Assembly: GCF_004331675.1 (NCBI RefSeq) | Contig: NZ_SJSN01000009.1 | Coordinates: forward strand, 62,001 to 126,000 | DNA from: Pedobacter frigidisoli | GTDB taxonomy: Bacteria > Bacteroidota > Bacteroidia > Sphingobacteriales > Sphingobacteriaceae | Length of the DNA: 64,000 bases | Reading direction: 5' to 3' | Shown: positions 36,801 to 45,581 of the stretch, one piece after another | How positions within the stretch are numbered: position 1 is the first letter of the stretch | Layout of the letters: each line of letters opens with the position of its first letter | Position numbers and translations under genes: made by a program | The notes under the pieces: model-generated | The model's database searches: none | What the model was told of the DNA's origin: nothing | Seen by the model: the letters and a program-made list of their open reading frames with translations, nothing else

Positions 36801-37494
36801 ATGAGGTTAGCGGAAAAAGGTGATTTCTAAGATTAAAAAAACCCCCATGCGGACCATAACTTTGAAATGGATGATGGGAAGCCAGTAAAATTACTTTATC
36901 CTTATTCTGTTCTAGCAATTGTTCCATTCTTACAATAACCTCATCTTTTGTACGGCAATCGCACTCTCCATTTGGATTAGATTTATTGTAAGGAAACAAC
37001 CACCATTCGCTATCGTAAGCAATTATGGTTAGCCTATCTGTTAAATTTATCGCTACAGGATCAGGACAACCATTGGCCGGAAGAAGCTTTAAAAGCGGAT
37101 CATTTTGGGCTTTCAAATAATCATCCTGCGCTTTTATCTTGGCTAAACCTTTCGGTCCAGATTTATCCCAATCGTGGTTGCCAGGAACAAAATAAACCGC
37201 AGCACCCATTTTACGCATTGGCTCGAATTGCGATTGCAAAATCTTTTTGGTTTCTTCTTCTTCCAAACTTCCAGGCAAACCCATTCCAGTTGGATAAATA
37301 TTATCTCCCAAATAAACTACGGTTGTTTTTTTAGGGATTATTTGTTTGGCAGCATTTTTTAAATCCTGCATTTGCGCAGGATTCATTTCGCCAGCATCGC
37401 CAAAAAGAATAACACGGTATTTTACATCGTCTTGCGCAAAGGCAATGAAATTAAGCAATAGTAAGATTGTAAAAAGGGTAAATCTTTTAATCAT
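33889..37494 (-). CDS. Calcineurin-like phosphoesterase / kinase-like / Omp85-type barrel fusion
   Basis: 1201 residues with a signal peptide (1-20, IAFAQ). Residues 24-345 are a metallophosphoesterase: D33 in FGDAG, D64 in LGDNIY, GNHD at 105-108, SHHPF at 206-210 and AGHEHG at 286-291. Residues about 395-640 are not explained by that family: GKEYVLRSVEK (446-456), a helix with E464, then LLGDWDRHEDQW (570-581) and PVPRDRDQVFF (597-606), reminiscent of the catalytic and metal-binding motifs of HipA/Fam20/CotH-type kinases. The C-terminal ~350 residues have BamA/TamA (surface antigen) features, including GGVTIGKPAFYQALYLGGQGNLLGYRQ. The barrel would sit in the outer membrane with the enzyme part in the periplasm or outside. 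The middle call is inference. Confidence 0.85.
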   Translation of the reverse strand: MIKRFTLFTILLLLNFIAFAQDDVKYRVILFGDAGEMNPAQMQDLKNAAKQIIPKKTTVVYLGDNIYPTGMGLPGSLEEEETKKILQSQFEPMRKMGAAVYFVPGNHDWDKSGPKGLAKIKAQDDYLKAQNDPLLKLLPANGCPDPVAINLTDRLTIIAYDSEWWLFPYNKSNPNGECDCRTKDEVIVRMEQLLEQNKDKVILLASHHPFQSYGPHGGFFNLRNHLFPLTSLNKNLYIPLPGLGSVYPLLRSTLLSPEDLNHPAYRDMIKSVTGVFGDYPNVTYVAGHEHGLQLIKGKQLQIISGSGSKVSPNKEGKASLFHEMQQGYVVADQLKNNDMRYEYYIYSDTSVKRVYSYTKKFETLPSKVRNRDKPITADSVFVRIKPEYDSVGRFHRYLFGENYRKEYAERTKVPVLRVSQMMGGLKATQRGGGNQSRSLRLEDKDGKEYVLRSVEKYPEVLLPEALRATFAKDVIKDNMSAQHPFSALVVPELAKAAKIPHSNPIIGWVSPDDNLGEFESAFANTLCLFEEREPVGESDSSPKMDKKLTDDNDNKLDGPAWVRARAFDILLGDWDRHEDQWRWKETKTKDGSTYAPVPRDRDQVFFRSDGFLQRYTQSSSLLPMMQGYERPIKDINWFLWEGREISSRWTANIDEEQFDKIVKDFCANYNDAVFEKALKKLPEPSYTLHHDVLLATMRDRIAKLPKMMNDYYHFFNRIVDIEVTNKNELIQISDAADDGLRVKINKISKEGNVKDELFDRKFDPKVTKEIRVYMHNGNDSLILNNKNSNIKIRIIGGKGTKYYDFAQSNGTVKLYGRKDKATYAGDDQDKIRKIISNDTANFSYIPKDMYRRNSGILNFGYNNDDGILLGLIYKQTNPGFRKQPWRNSQTVSFLHSFSTKAFRFNYKGEWLKALGKGDFILKGDVYAPNNSQNFFGLGNDTRFDEHGDDIKYYRARYNLYNIEASIRWRRPKSTLSIGPSYQYYKLNQEDNDGRFIQNPSQLHSSDSLTVRNEKMFAGAFVNFTNNTRDNDLLPTLGSYVDFRLVGFKGVNKYSNSYGQFTASIALYKNLDGRKNFILADRFGGGVTIGKPAFYQALYLGGQGNLLGYRQFRFAGEQSFYNNLELRAKIGDLVSYVLPGQIGLLGFYDVGRVWKRDEASTTWHHGVGGGVYFAPASLTVVRFVVGHSTDGWYPYVSLNFRY

Positions 37495-37533
37495 AGCCCA
37501 GCATTTGTATAAAGATAAATAAATTTAGACTGA

Positions 37534-38442
37534 CTACTTTTTCAGTTTAAACATTAAAATATTTCCTGCGGCTAACGTTCCGCCTTCGTTTGAAATGTAC
37601 AGGTTGTTGCTGCTATCGAATGCAATACCCTCTGGTTGGTTAAATGCTGAATTTAATGGGTATACAGCTTTAACCTTAAAATCGGCTGTAGTTACCACTA
37701 ATGATTTATTTACCGATGAAAGCACATACCATTCTCCAGTTGATGGATTTTTAGCCAACGCTGATGGGCGAAACCTTGATTTTGAACTCCCAGAAAATTT
37801 CGCAATATCCTTGTGTGATAAACCAAATTCGCCGCTAGCCTTAAAAGATCCATCGGCAGAAAATGTTAAACCATAAATGCTCGACGATTTTGCCTTAGAA
37901 TCTGGCTTACTATCTTTCGTTAAAACGTAAACCATCCCAGTTTTTTCATCGGCAGCTAAGCCCTCGTATTCAGCTTTTGGAACAAGATCTTTCGTTTTTA
38001 CCACATCGACAACCTCTGGTTTATTTATTTCAGAAATTGGAAAGGTGTGCAATTCGCCGTTGCTTTTTAAAACCACAACATGATCTTTTATAATCGTTAG
38101 GTCTTCGTAATCGCCTTTGCCTCCAAACTTTGTAAATTTTGATTGCTTATCGCTTAAACCTAAATGAAACAAATCTCCGTCTTCATCCTGAATGGCAAAA
38201 ACCTCTTTCGCATCGCCATTGTGAAAAACAATTCCGGAAATTTCAAACAAATTTTGTGGCATATTGTATTTCACCGGATTTTCTAAATCGTAGGGCAAAG
38301 CAACTTTAGAATCGGTATTTGATGCAACTTCTCCAGTTTTAGATTTTTTATCTTCTTGTTTCTCATTTACACAAGAAACCCCTGCAAAAGCTATTGCACT
38401 AAGCATTAACATAGAGGTTATTTTAATTTTATTGTTTTTCAT
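37534..38442 (-). CDS. SdiA-regulated-type lipoprotein
   Basis: 302 residues from ATG 38442 (an upstream ATG at 38463 would add KAKYKH in front of the signal). SPII signal ending at C24 or nearby (AFAGVSC). The mature part forms beta-propeller-like repeats (EISGIVFHNGDAKEVFAIQDEDGDLF, EYEGLAADEKTGMVYVLTKDSK, QPEGIAFDSSNNLYISNEGG), the pattern of the SdiA-regulated family, which is named from E. coli expression and has no assigned reaction. It lies 39 bp downstream of nothing obvious on the same strand and just after the ppk1-HD operon in the direction of transcription, and before the phosphoesterase fusion. It may bind a ligand or be an esterase. Confidence 0.75.
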   Translation of the reverse strand: MKNNKIKITSMLMLSAIAFAGVSCVNEKQEDKKSKTGEVASNTDSKVALPYDLENPVKYNMPQNLFEISGIVFHNGDAKEVFAIQDEDGDLFHLGLSDKQSKFTKFGGKGDYEDLTIIKDHVVVLKSNGELHTFPISEINKPEVVDVVKTKDLVPKAEYEGLAADEKTGMVYVLTKDSKPDSKAKSSSIYGLTFSADGSFKASGEFGLSHKDIAKFSGSSKSRFRPSALAKNPSTGEWYVLSSVNKSLVVTTADFKVKAVYPLNSAFNQPEGIAFDSSNNLYISNEGGTLAAGNILMFKLKK

Positions 38443-38591
38443 ATGTTTATATTTTGCTTTCATATGTTATGAAGCTGTCATAATTTATTCTTTCCTCTAA
38501 GTGATTATTCGTACTGGATTATTATTTTTATTTGGTATGAATGAGCCCTAAAGGGGTTTTGAAAATCATGACGGTTTCATAGGATGAAAAT

Positions 38592-40634
38592 TTAATTTTT
38601 ATTTTTTAAAAATTGATAGATATCATGCTGAGATGCAACAAGAACTGCTCCCTTTTTCATTGGAATATTATTCATGTGCTCATCAATAACAACAGCTTGC
38701 AGGTTATCCTGTTTTTGAATATTGATGATATCTAAAATCTCTTCTTTTATTTTTTGATCGTAAATTGGAAAGCATACTTCTATTCTGCGATAAATATTCC
38801 TGTTCATCCAATCGGCAGAGCCTAGGAAAACATCATTTTGGCCCAAGTTGTGGAAAACAAAAATGCGACCGTGTTCTAAATATCGATCAACAATTCTGGT
38901 AATTTTGATGTTCTCGCTCATACCTTTAACTCCAGCAATGAGGCGGCAAATGCTTCGAACCATCATTTCGATTTTTACACCGGCTTCTGATGCCTCGTAA
39001 AGTTTATTAATCAAAACCTTTTCTTCGAGGTTATTCATTTTGATGGTAATTGAAGCTGCCTTTCCTTGTTTTGCATGATCGATTTCTCGATCTATTAAAG
39101 CCAGAAATTTTTGCTGAAGGTTAAATTGCGCAACCAATAAATGATCGAATTGAATGAGATCTGCAGATGATGGCTTTATGCGTTTGGCAAGAAAAATAAA
39201 AAGCAGCTCAACCTCCCGAAGCATTTGCTTATTGGCTGTCATTAAAATATGATCGGTGTAAAAAGCAGCCGTACTTTCGTTGAAATTTCCGGTTGCAAAC
39301 AGGCCAATGTAACGCATTCTGCCCTCAATTTTGCGCTTAACCAAGGCCACTTTAGCATGCACCTTTAAAGCCGTAACGCTGTAAATGATATCAACACCAA
39401 CGGCTTTCATTTTCTTTGCCCATTTGATGTTGTTGGCCTCATCAAAACGGGCTTTAAGCTCGACCAAAACCGTTACTTTTTTACCATTTTTTGCAGCGCT
39501 AATTAAAGCGTTTACAATTTTCGAATCGCTGGCAACCCGATAAAGTGTTACATATATTTCCTTAACCGTTTCATCGATTGCAGCTTCGTTAAAGAACCTT
39601 AAAATGCTATCATAACTTTGGTAAGGGGTGTGTACAATAATATCGTTTTTGTAAATTTCTTCGGTTAGCGTTCCTCCGATTAAGTCGGTATTACACAGCT
39701 TGGGCCAATTATCGTTAGAAAGCTCATCCGATTTTACAGGAAAAGCCATTAAATCTTTCAAGTTATGATATTGACCGCCTATTATCCTATTTGCCTTTTT
39801 TAAATTGAAAATCTTTTTAAGCAATTCAAAAATATTCGTAGGAATACCTGGCTGATGTAAAAATCGAGTAGCCAGACCAAAATCACGCTTTAGGAGTTGG
39901 CCCTCCAACTGCTCTGATAAACTGCCAGAATATTCATCTTTCAGATCAATTTCCGCATCTCTGGTAACCTTAAAACTATAACAACCTGTTACCTCATCGT
40001 TTGGAAAAATGCGGTCTAGATTAAAACGAATTATATCATCTAAAAAAACTACAAATGTTTCTTCTTTTGATACTACCTTATAAAAACGTGGCAGTTGATC
40101 GGATGGAATATTTAAAATTACAGGTTTTTCTTCTTCTCCATTCTTAAGCGTAACGATAAAATAAAGTTCATTGTTTGAGGGAAAGAAGTTGGTATTTTCA
40201 TCGATATAAATGGGCTGCAAAAATGCCAAAACCTGACTTAAAAAATATTGTAGCACAGATTTTTCAACAGCCCGAGGATAACGTTCACCATAAATTAAAT
40301 TGATATTATTGGCTTTCAGTTGTGGAATAATATCCTCCTTAAGCGCTTTTCCATAACGCTGCTGCTGATCTGAAATAAGTTGATTAGCTGTTTTAAGCAG
40401 ATCTTCATCAATGTGGATATCGTTATCCTCCTGCTTGCTTAATTTCTCAAAAGCCAGCATAACAGGCATTCTTACCCGGTAAAATTCATCCAGATTAGAA
40501 GAAAAAATAGATAAAAACTTGATGCGTTCTAATAATGGAACCGAATTTCGTTCGGCCTCCATTAATATGCGCTCGTTAAATTTTAGCCAACTTAAATCCC
40601 TATTGAAAAAAGATGTTGCAATCATTTCTGCCAT
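38592..40634 (-). CDS. ppk1: Polyphosphate kinase 1
   Basis: 680 residues, typical length. The N-terminal helical domain has FFNRDLSWLKFNERILMEA and FLSIFSSNLDEFYRVRMPVM; the two phospholipase-D-like kinase domains hold the autophosphorylated His in ALKVHAKVALVKR (about 430) and the second His-containing motif in YLEHGRIFVFHN (about 590). It makes polyphosphate reversibly from ATP in the cytoplasm. Its ATG overlaps the TAA of the upstream HD-PycTM gene by one base (TAATG), so translation is coupled. Annotation is secure. Confidence 0.96.
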   Translation of the reverse strand: MAEMIATSFFNRDLSWLKFNERILMEAERNSVPLLERIKFLSIFSSNLDEFYRVRMPVMLAFEKLSKQEDNDIHIDEDLLKTANQLISDQQQRYGKALKEDIIPQLKANNINLIYGERYPRAVEKSVLQYFLSQVLAFLQPIYIDENTNFFPSNNELYFIVTLKNGEEEKPVILNIPSDQLPRFYKVVSKEETFVVFLDDIIRFNLDRIFPNDEVTGCYSFKVTRDAEIDLKDEYSGSLSEQLEGQLLKRDFGLATRFLHQPGIPTNIFELLKKIFNLKKANRIIGGQYHNLKDLMAFPVKSDELSNDNWPKLCNTDLIGGTLTEEIYKNDIIVHTPYQSYDSILRFFNEAAIDETVKEIYVTLYRVASDSKIVNALISAAKNGKKVTVLVELKARFDEANNIKWAKKMKAVGVDIIYSVTALKVHAKVALVKRKIEGRMRYIGLFATGNFNESTAAFYTDHILMTANKQMLREVELLFIFLAKRIKPSSADLIQFDHLLVAQFNLQQKFLALIDREIDHAKQGKAASITIKMNNLEEKVLINKLYEASEAGVKIEMMVRSICRLIAGVKGMSENIKITRIVDRYLEHGRIFVFHNLGQNDVFLGSADWMNRNIYRRIEVCFPIYDQKIKEEILDIINIQKQDNLQAVVIDEHMNNIPMKKGAVLVASQHDIYQFLKNKN

Positions 40635-41851
40635 TAAAGTTTACCGTAAGCTGCGTAAGCAATTACAAATGCAAATACCGCAGCAATTAAACCAAACATA
40701 AAAATGTTGTAGGCCAATCGAATCAGTTTGTATTTACGACCCAAAACCACTCCTTGAGAGTATACATCGGTAATTAGCGTGCCGTAAAGAAAGTCTTTAT
40801 CATTCATCACCTTAATCATTCCATCGGTATAACTTGGCAGGCTCATTTTATAAAAGTTACCAAAGAATAATAGGTTAACTTTTTTATTATCCATATCCTG
40901 TTGAGTAAATTCTCCTTTCGGAATGGATGGACGAGTAGATAAAATAGAAACTACCACACAGGTTAAACTCACGATGAGTAATATAAAAGTTGGAATAATT
41001 AAATTCCCATGATCTTCGAGCCTGCGAAGCAGCAAACTTACAATTAAGGAAAGCATAATTGAATTCACGGTGATTAAAATATGTGCCTTGTTATCGGCCA
41101 TATCGCTTAATCGCTGATTATTTGCAGAGGTGATCCTAAACATGGTTTCAATTCCCTTGTCTGGCCGATCATCCTTATCTTTCTTTTTCTTTTGATCCAA
41201 CACAATAGTTGGTGCAAAATTTTTGGCTTCTTCTAGCTCGGTACTAATTTCTTGTTGAGCCGTTAATTTACTCTTGAGCTTACTTATATTTTTTTGCTTT
41301 TGATCGCTTAATAACAATATGGCATAATCGGTTTGGTATTTATGAGATTCCATGAATTGGATATCCTTTTTACGCCACTCTACCTTTTTAATATCATTTT
41401 TATGAATCAATTCTACTTCCTTATGCATAAGCTTACCCTTTTTACGGAAATCTGGTAAGCCTAAATGGAATAAATCTGCATCGCAAATTATTTTATCAAT
41501 TTCATTTTTAGGGGTTTGTGGAATTTTTGTCGATAAAATTGCAGATTTAACATTATCACGAATTTCTTTACCAACCTTATGCTTTACCAAAAAATCATCG
41601 GCCAATTCGGCGCCTTTGGCTTCATGATTTAAGGCATCTTCAAAATAACCTGTATCATGAAAAAAAGCTGCAACGGTTACCGTAAAATAATCCTGCTCAC
41701 TTAACTGATAATGGTTGGCAATTTGCTGTGCGGCGTTAACAACTTCTTTAGTATGCGCTAAATTATGATAAACCAATCGCGGATCGCTATGTGTGTGGAA
41801 GTAATCGCTAACATGCTTTTCTACATCTTCCTGCAATTGTTTATAATTCAT
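40634..41851 (-). CDS. HD phosphohydrolase fused to a Pycsar-effector-type membrane domain
   Basis: 405 residues. The N-terminal HD domain (1-190) has H29/H33 (YHNLAH), H65-D66 (FFHDTG) and a later D in ICDADLFHLG. A charged linker (about 190-235) leads to a DUF5706/PycTM-like domain: MFRITSANNQRLSDMADNKAHILITVNSIM (residues near 236-265) and membrane helices at about 257-275, 285-307 and 378-400. In Pycsar antiphage systems PycTM domains bind cyclic pyrimidines (cCMP/cUMP) and damage the membrane. No cyclase is nearby. It overlaps ppk1 by one base, so the natural partner is polyphosphate metabolism. HD activity towards a nucleotide or polyphosphate-related ligand is inferred. Confidence 0.88.
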   Translation of the reverse strand: MNYKQLQEDVEKHVSDYFHTHSDPRLVYHNLAHTKEVVNAAQQIANHYQLSEQDYFTVTVAAFFHDTGYFEDALNHEAKGAELADDFLVKHKVGKEIRDNVKSAILSTKIPQTPKNEIDKIICDADLFHLGLPDFRKKGKLMHKEVELIHKNDIKKVEWRKKDIQFMESHKYQTDYAILLLSDQKQKNISKLKSKLTAQQEISTELEEAKNFAPTIVLDQKKKKDKDDRPDKGIETMFRITSANNQRLSDMADNKAHILITVNSIMLSLIVSLLLRRLEDHGNLIIPTFILLIVSLTCVVVSILSTRPSIPKGEFTQQDMDNKKVNLLFFGNFYKMSLPSYTDGMIKVMNDKDFLYGTLITDVYSQGVVLGRKYKLIRLAYNIFMFGLIAAVFAFVIAYAAYGKL

Positions 41852-42274
41852 GAATGTATTCTTGTTGAGATAATTTATTGTTTTGAGGGAAATGCATTTT
41901 CTTAAAATACTTTAAAACCTAAATTGTTTTGGTTTTTTTTATTGAATATAAAATTACGCTAATTTATACAAAAACCTCGTCGATCTTACTCAACAACAAT
42001 AATGCCTTGTTTATTTTACAAAAGAATTGTTAAAATACGCCATGAATAGGCTAATCTGGGTTGTTAAACACCATAGGCATATCGATAAAAGATTCTTCAC
42101 TTAATGTTCTTTACAGATAAAGTACATCATTTACACTAAAATAAATTAAACTAAAACAATTGTAGCGAAGCTCCGTATTTGTACTTGATATTAACACTGC
42201 TAAAACACATTACCTTTCTCCAAGGTTTACCTAGCACTGATAAGTTCATGATTATTTTAAATTTGAAGACCACA
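41852..42274. other. Spacer upstream of the HD-PycTM gene and the small ORF
   Basis: 423 AT-rich bases between divergent transcription units. It must carry the promoter of the HD-ppk1 operon on the minus strand, but I cannot place it by consensus. TATTTG at 42176-42181 is a partial -7 box for the plus-strand small ORF. Confidence 0.35.
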
Positions 42275-42427
42275 ATGTCCGAACTCATTTCCATTCAAGT
42301 TGGCGATCATATCAAATATTTCAATAAAGGAGCAGAGGTTGATTCTATCCGAATTATAACCGTAGGGATTTCCTCGGTATTTAGGTTTGGGCTAATAGAT
42401 GGGAACTATATTATAATCGTTAGATAA
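42275..42427 (+). CDS. Small hypothetical protein, 50 aa
   Basis: From ATG 42275 the product is 50 residues (MSELISIQVGDHIKYFN..., ending FGLIDGNYIIIVR), with no signal or membrane segment. A longer in-frame version from a TTG at 42179 is less likely. A partial -7 box lies about 95 bp upstream. It stands alone between the HD-PycTM gene (divergent) and the terminator at 42435. I cannot assign a family and coding status is tentative. Confidence 0.35.
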   Translation: MSELISIQVGDHIKYFNKGAEVDSIRIITVGISSVFRFGLIDGNYIIIVR

Positions 42428-42434
42428 CAAAAAA

Positions 42435-42456
42435 GCAGGTGGATTTTACCACCTGC
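42435..42456 (-). terminator. Rho-independent terminator of the ENPP/Sus operon
   Basis: Stem GCAGGTGG (42435-42442) / CCACCTGC (42449-42456) with loop ATTTTA. On the minus strand it is followed by TTTTTTG, so it ends transcripts coming from the operon 50431 to 42558. Confidence 0.88.
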
Positions 42457-42557
42457 CATTCCATTTATCCATTATTTTTTCAATATTAATGAGATCAAAT
42501 AATCCCATATCTATGAATTTCAAATTTAAATAATTGTCCGTCAGTTTGATAAAACCC

Positions 42558-43913
42558 TTATTTTTTAGCTGGTGCCAACAGTCCTGGATATAAAATTCCG
42601 TCGGTTTTTAAATTTAGGTTAAGGAGCTTAGCAATGAGTGGAGCGATATCTTCTTGGCCCATTAAAGGGATAACCGTACCTGCTTTAATACCCTTACCGA
42701 AAGCAACAAAGCCAGTTTGTATTTCTTTAAAATCTGTTGGTAAATAACCGTGAGTTCCTCCACTTACAGCAGCCAGCATCTCTCCCGTTGCGCTAGCGCC
42801 AAAGCTAAAGCCTTGGTTTGCGGCCAATGCGATAGAAGCAGTTGGATCGCCCTGCGCTTTGGCTATTTCCTCCTTATCTAGCACATGATACATTCTTTGG
42901 ATACCTAACGGAAGTTGTTTAAGTCCTTGATTTATTTTCTCTAAGCCTGCCTTGTCTTTTGGATCTTTCAAATGTAAAAACGCGGATCCTCCACTTTGTT
43001 GGAAATAGGCTTTCCATTCAGTTTTTTTGGCATCATCATATAAACCTAACTTGGCCAAAAGTACATTCGGCTTAAATTGGGTGTGAATATCTACAAAACC
43101 ATGATCACCGGTGATAATAAAGGTGGTGTTTTTGCTAATACCCGCAACTTCTGCTGCATCCATTATTGTTTTAATGGCGACATCAACACCTACCAACGCA
43201 GATCTCACCTTATCACCATCACGACCTTGCTCATGTTCAAAATGATCTAACAAAGCAATGTGAAGTGCTAAAAATGATGGCTTATACCGTTTTAGGATGT
43301 AGGCTGCCATCCTCGATTTATTTTGATCGCTGGTGTAAAAATCAATTGTTGCACCATATTCAACAAACTGACCAACTGCAAGATTTTGAACTTCTTGAAA
43401 AAGTGATTTTGGATTAGATTCTAGCAACATCGCCTTGATCTCATCCTTTTTCTCACTTTTATCTTTCGGGAGGATAACATACTCTGGTAAATTATAGTCA
43501 ATCGGCGCACCCACCGTTACTGGCCAGCTCACGCCCGCAGTAATTAAGCCTGCGTCTTTAGCAGCTGTCCAGATGGTTGGCACTTTAATATCTTTATAAT
43601 ACCAAAACCATTTGCCAGATACCCCAAGCGGCTCAACAGGAGTATTGTAATAAATTCCATGTTTTGCAGGAAGTACACCGCTTACTATTGTGGTGTGAGA
43701 TGGGTAGGTTACGCTAGGAAAACTTCCTCTAACGCCCTCAGCATACGAGCCATTTTTCATCGCCTGGCGAACATTAACCATTCCCCATTGTTGATCCATA
43801 TAAAATTCTGGTCGAAGACCATCAACGCTAATCAGTACAACGTGCTGTTCTTGTGCATATATACTTCCTGCAGAAAGCCAGCAGAGGATTACTGAAATTA
43901 TAGTTCTTTTCAT
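42558..43913 (-). CDS. Ectonucleotide pyrophosphatase/phosphodiesterase-type enzyme
   Basis: 451 residues from ATG 43913; 33 upstream in-frame residues lack a signal and start with an unsupported codon. The signal peptide (1-20, SIYAQ) makes it periplasmic. The alkaline-phosphatase fold shows NPP motifs: ISVDGLRPEF (metal Asp), nucleophile Thr in SYPSHTTIVSG or VTYPSHTT (about 75), DHFEH (about 236), DHGFVDIH (about 287) and GTHGYLP (about 405). Such enzymes cleave nucleoside di-/triphosphates, dinucleotides or phosphodiester lipids. It is the last gene of a SusC-SusD-DUF5689 operon, 115 bp after the DUF5689 stop. Confidence 0.9.
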   Translation of the reverse strand: MKRTIISVILCWLSAGSIYAQEQHVVLISVDGLRPEFYMDQQWGMVNVRQAMKNGSYAEGVRGSFPSVTYPSHTTIVSGVLPAKHGIYYNTPVEPLGVSGKWFWYYKDIKVPTIWTAAKDAGLITAGVSWPVTVGAPIDYNLPEYVILPKDKSEKKDEIKAMLLESNPKSLFQEVQNLAVGQFVEYGATIDFYTSDQNKSRMAAYILKRYKPSFLALHIALLDHFEHEQGRDGDKVRSALVGVDVAIKTIMDAAEVAGISKNTTFIITGDHGFVDIHTQFKPNVLLAKLGLYDDAKKTEWKAYFQQSGGSAFLHLKDPKDKAGLEKINQGLKQLPLGIQRMYHVLDKEEIAKAQGDPTASIALAANQGFSFGASATGEMLAAVSGGTHGYLPTDFKEIQTGFVAFGKGIKAGTVIPLMGQEDIAPLIAKLLNLNLKTDGILYPGLLAPAKK

Positions 43914-44028
43914 TGTATTAATTTTGGGCAAAGCTGTCTCTGTATTAAAGCCAAAAGGTTTCATTTTACACAAAGAAAACATTGCGAGTTTAATTTTCAG
44001 CTGGCTATACATAGGCCAGCTGTATCAA

Positions 44029-45567
44029 TTAATTTGTGATTTTAGTTACACCTGTTACCTCCTGGATAACAGATAGATCTGCTGTTTTACCAACCGCAAC
44101 AGTTTTATGTACACGTTTTGTTGTCCAGGTTTTACTGGCAACATCATAAACCCCGCCTAAAAAACTAAACTGATAAGGTTCGGGGTTTGCTCCAATCTTA
44201 TTCGTGTTATTTCCCTGTCTGTAAAAAGGCTGAAAGGTGGTGCCATTGTATCTTTTATAATAATCGTTATCACATATTGCATATCCAAAACCGCCAACAT
44301 AGGCATTTCCAGTACCAGAATAGAAAGCTACATCAGAGGGTACGGTGTTAAGATCTACATTGGTGGTTGGAAATATCGCAATTCCAGCAGCATTTCCACT
44401 GTTGGCCAAAAGGTTGGCTGTTTTATCGCCAATTCCATCATCTCCATCTAAGTTATTGTAAAGCTTACTCACTACCCAATTGGCTTGGCTAATATCTGAT
44501 GAATTTGATCCAGCGATAAGTTTATATCCTCCAACATAAAAAAACTTGCCTTTGGCAACTGTTCCCCGTGTAATATTAAATTTATAGCTACGCAACCCAC
44601 CTGTTGCCCAACCGCCTACAGGAGCACCTACTGGAGTTGAGGTACCCGCATTGTTGGTTGTGAATAAGGAGAAAGGTTTTTGCCTAAAATCTAAATCCTG
44701 GGTGGCCATCAATTGGATATACTCATAATTTGCATCCGTACCTTCTGGATCGGCCAAATAACCTGTTATAATTGCAGGATTTGGCCCTAATGGAATACTT
44801 GGATCGACTACGATGCTGGTTGCTATAAAATCAGCTTTAACACGAGGCCATATCTGCGGAACTGATGTTGTAGGTGATGGAATAATGATTCCCTTAACGT
44901 TAGCCGAATAAGGCAATAACTCCGTTTTAAATGTTGCTGTACCATTCACATTCATCTGCATATCGCCAGACCCCTCATTAAAGGTTTTTACACCTTCAAT
45001 ACGTTCTACGCCAATGTTAGGATTAAAATTAGAATTGTATATCACTCCAAAAAGACCTTCGAAATTCTCGGGCTTGGTAAGCATAGTTACAGCAGAAACG
45101 GGTGTCATAATAACAGTTACACCCGAAGCAACCTTTTGCACATTAGCAGCAGGCAAACCGGTAATTTGTAGAATACCATTTACGCGTTTTAAAACGCCAC
45201 CTTCAATTTTAATGTGTACAGAATCGCCTGGAACATAGTTGGCAGCAGCTGCGCCAATGTTTATAGCTATACCCCTCAATGAATCGATGGTAGCACTAAC
45301 CTTTCTTAGGTTTTGAACAAATAGTAACCCAGCTGGTAAATTATTGCCAGAATGATCAGAAGTAACTTGCCCAGCAATAATCGTTGCACCACGGGTTAAT
45401 TCCGTAGTTAATGTAACTTCTCCATTGCGATGAAGTTTACGTAAATCCAAATTGGAGATATACGGGCTTGGTGTACTAATTACAAAATTATGATCTTGCT
45501 TACAAGCCATTAAGGTTGATAGCACAGTGCATGCAACCGTGTAAAATATGATTAAGGTCTTTTTCAT
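44029..45567 (-). CDS. DUF5689-domain lipoprotein
   Basis: 512 residues from ATG 45567. SPII signal ending at C22 (LMACKQ). The N-terminal half has the DUF5689 beta-rich pattern (LRKLHRNGEVTLTTELTRGATIIAGQVTSD ... LPAGLLFVQN ... GDSVHIKIEGGVLKRVNGILQITG). The C-terminal half is unassigned, with choice-of-anchor-like features. Such lipoproteins are found next to SusC/SusD and phosphatase or nuclease genes; they probably bind substrate at the surface. It begins 15 bases before... after the SusD stop and belongs to the same transcript. Confidence 0.85.
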   Translation of the reverse strand: MKKTLIIFYTVACTVLSTLMACKQDHNFVISTPSPYISNLDLRKLHRNGEVTLTTELTRGATIIAGQVTSDHSGNNLPAGLLFVQNLRKVSATIDSLRGIAINIGAAAANYVPGDSVHIKIEGGVLKRVNGILQITGLPAANVQKVASGVTVIMTPVSAVTMLTKPENFEGLFGVIYNSNFNPNIGVERIEGVKTFNEGSGDMQMNVNGTATFKTELLPYSANVKGIIIPSPTTSVPQIWPRVKADFIATSIVVDPSIPLGPNPAIITGYLADPEGTDANYEYIQLMATQDLDFRQKPFSLFTTNNAGTSTPVGAPVGGWATGGLRSYKFNITRGTVAKGKFFYVGGYKLIAGSNSSDISQANWVVSKLYNNLDGDDGIGDKTANLLANSGNAAGIAIFPTTNVDLNTVPSDVAFYSGTGNAYVGGFGYAICDNDYYKRYNGTTFQPFYRQGNNTNKIGANPEPYQFSFLGGVYDVASKTWTTKRVHKTVAVGKTADLSVIQEVTGVTKITN

Positions 45568-45581
45568 GATTATAATTTGCG

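Noticed and set aside
40634..41851. A complete Pycsar antiphage system
   Set aside because: The PycTM-like domain is present but there is no pyrimidine cyclase in the vicinity, and the partner gene is ppk1. Kept only as a finding on domain linkage.
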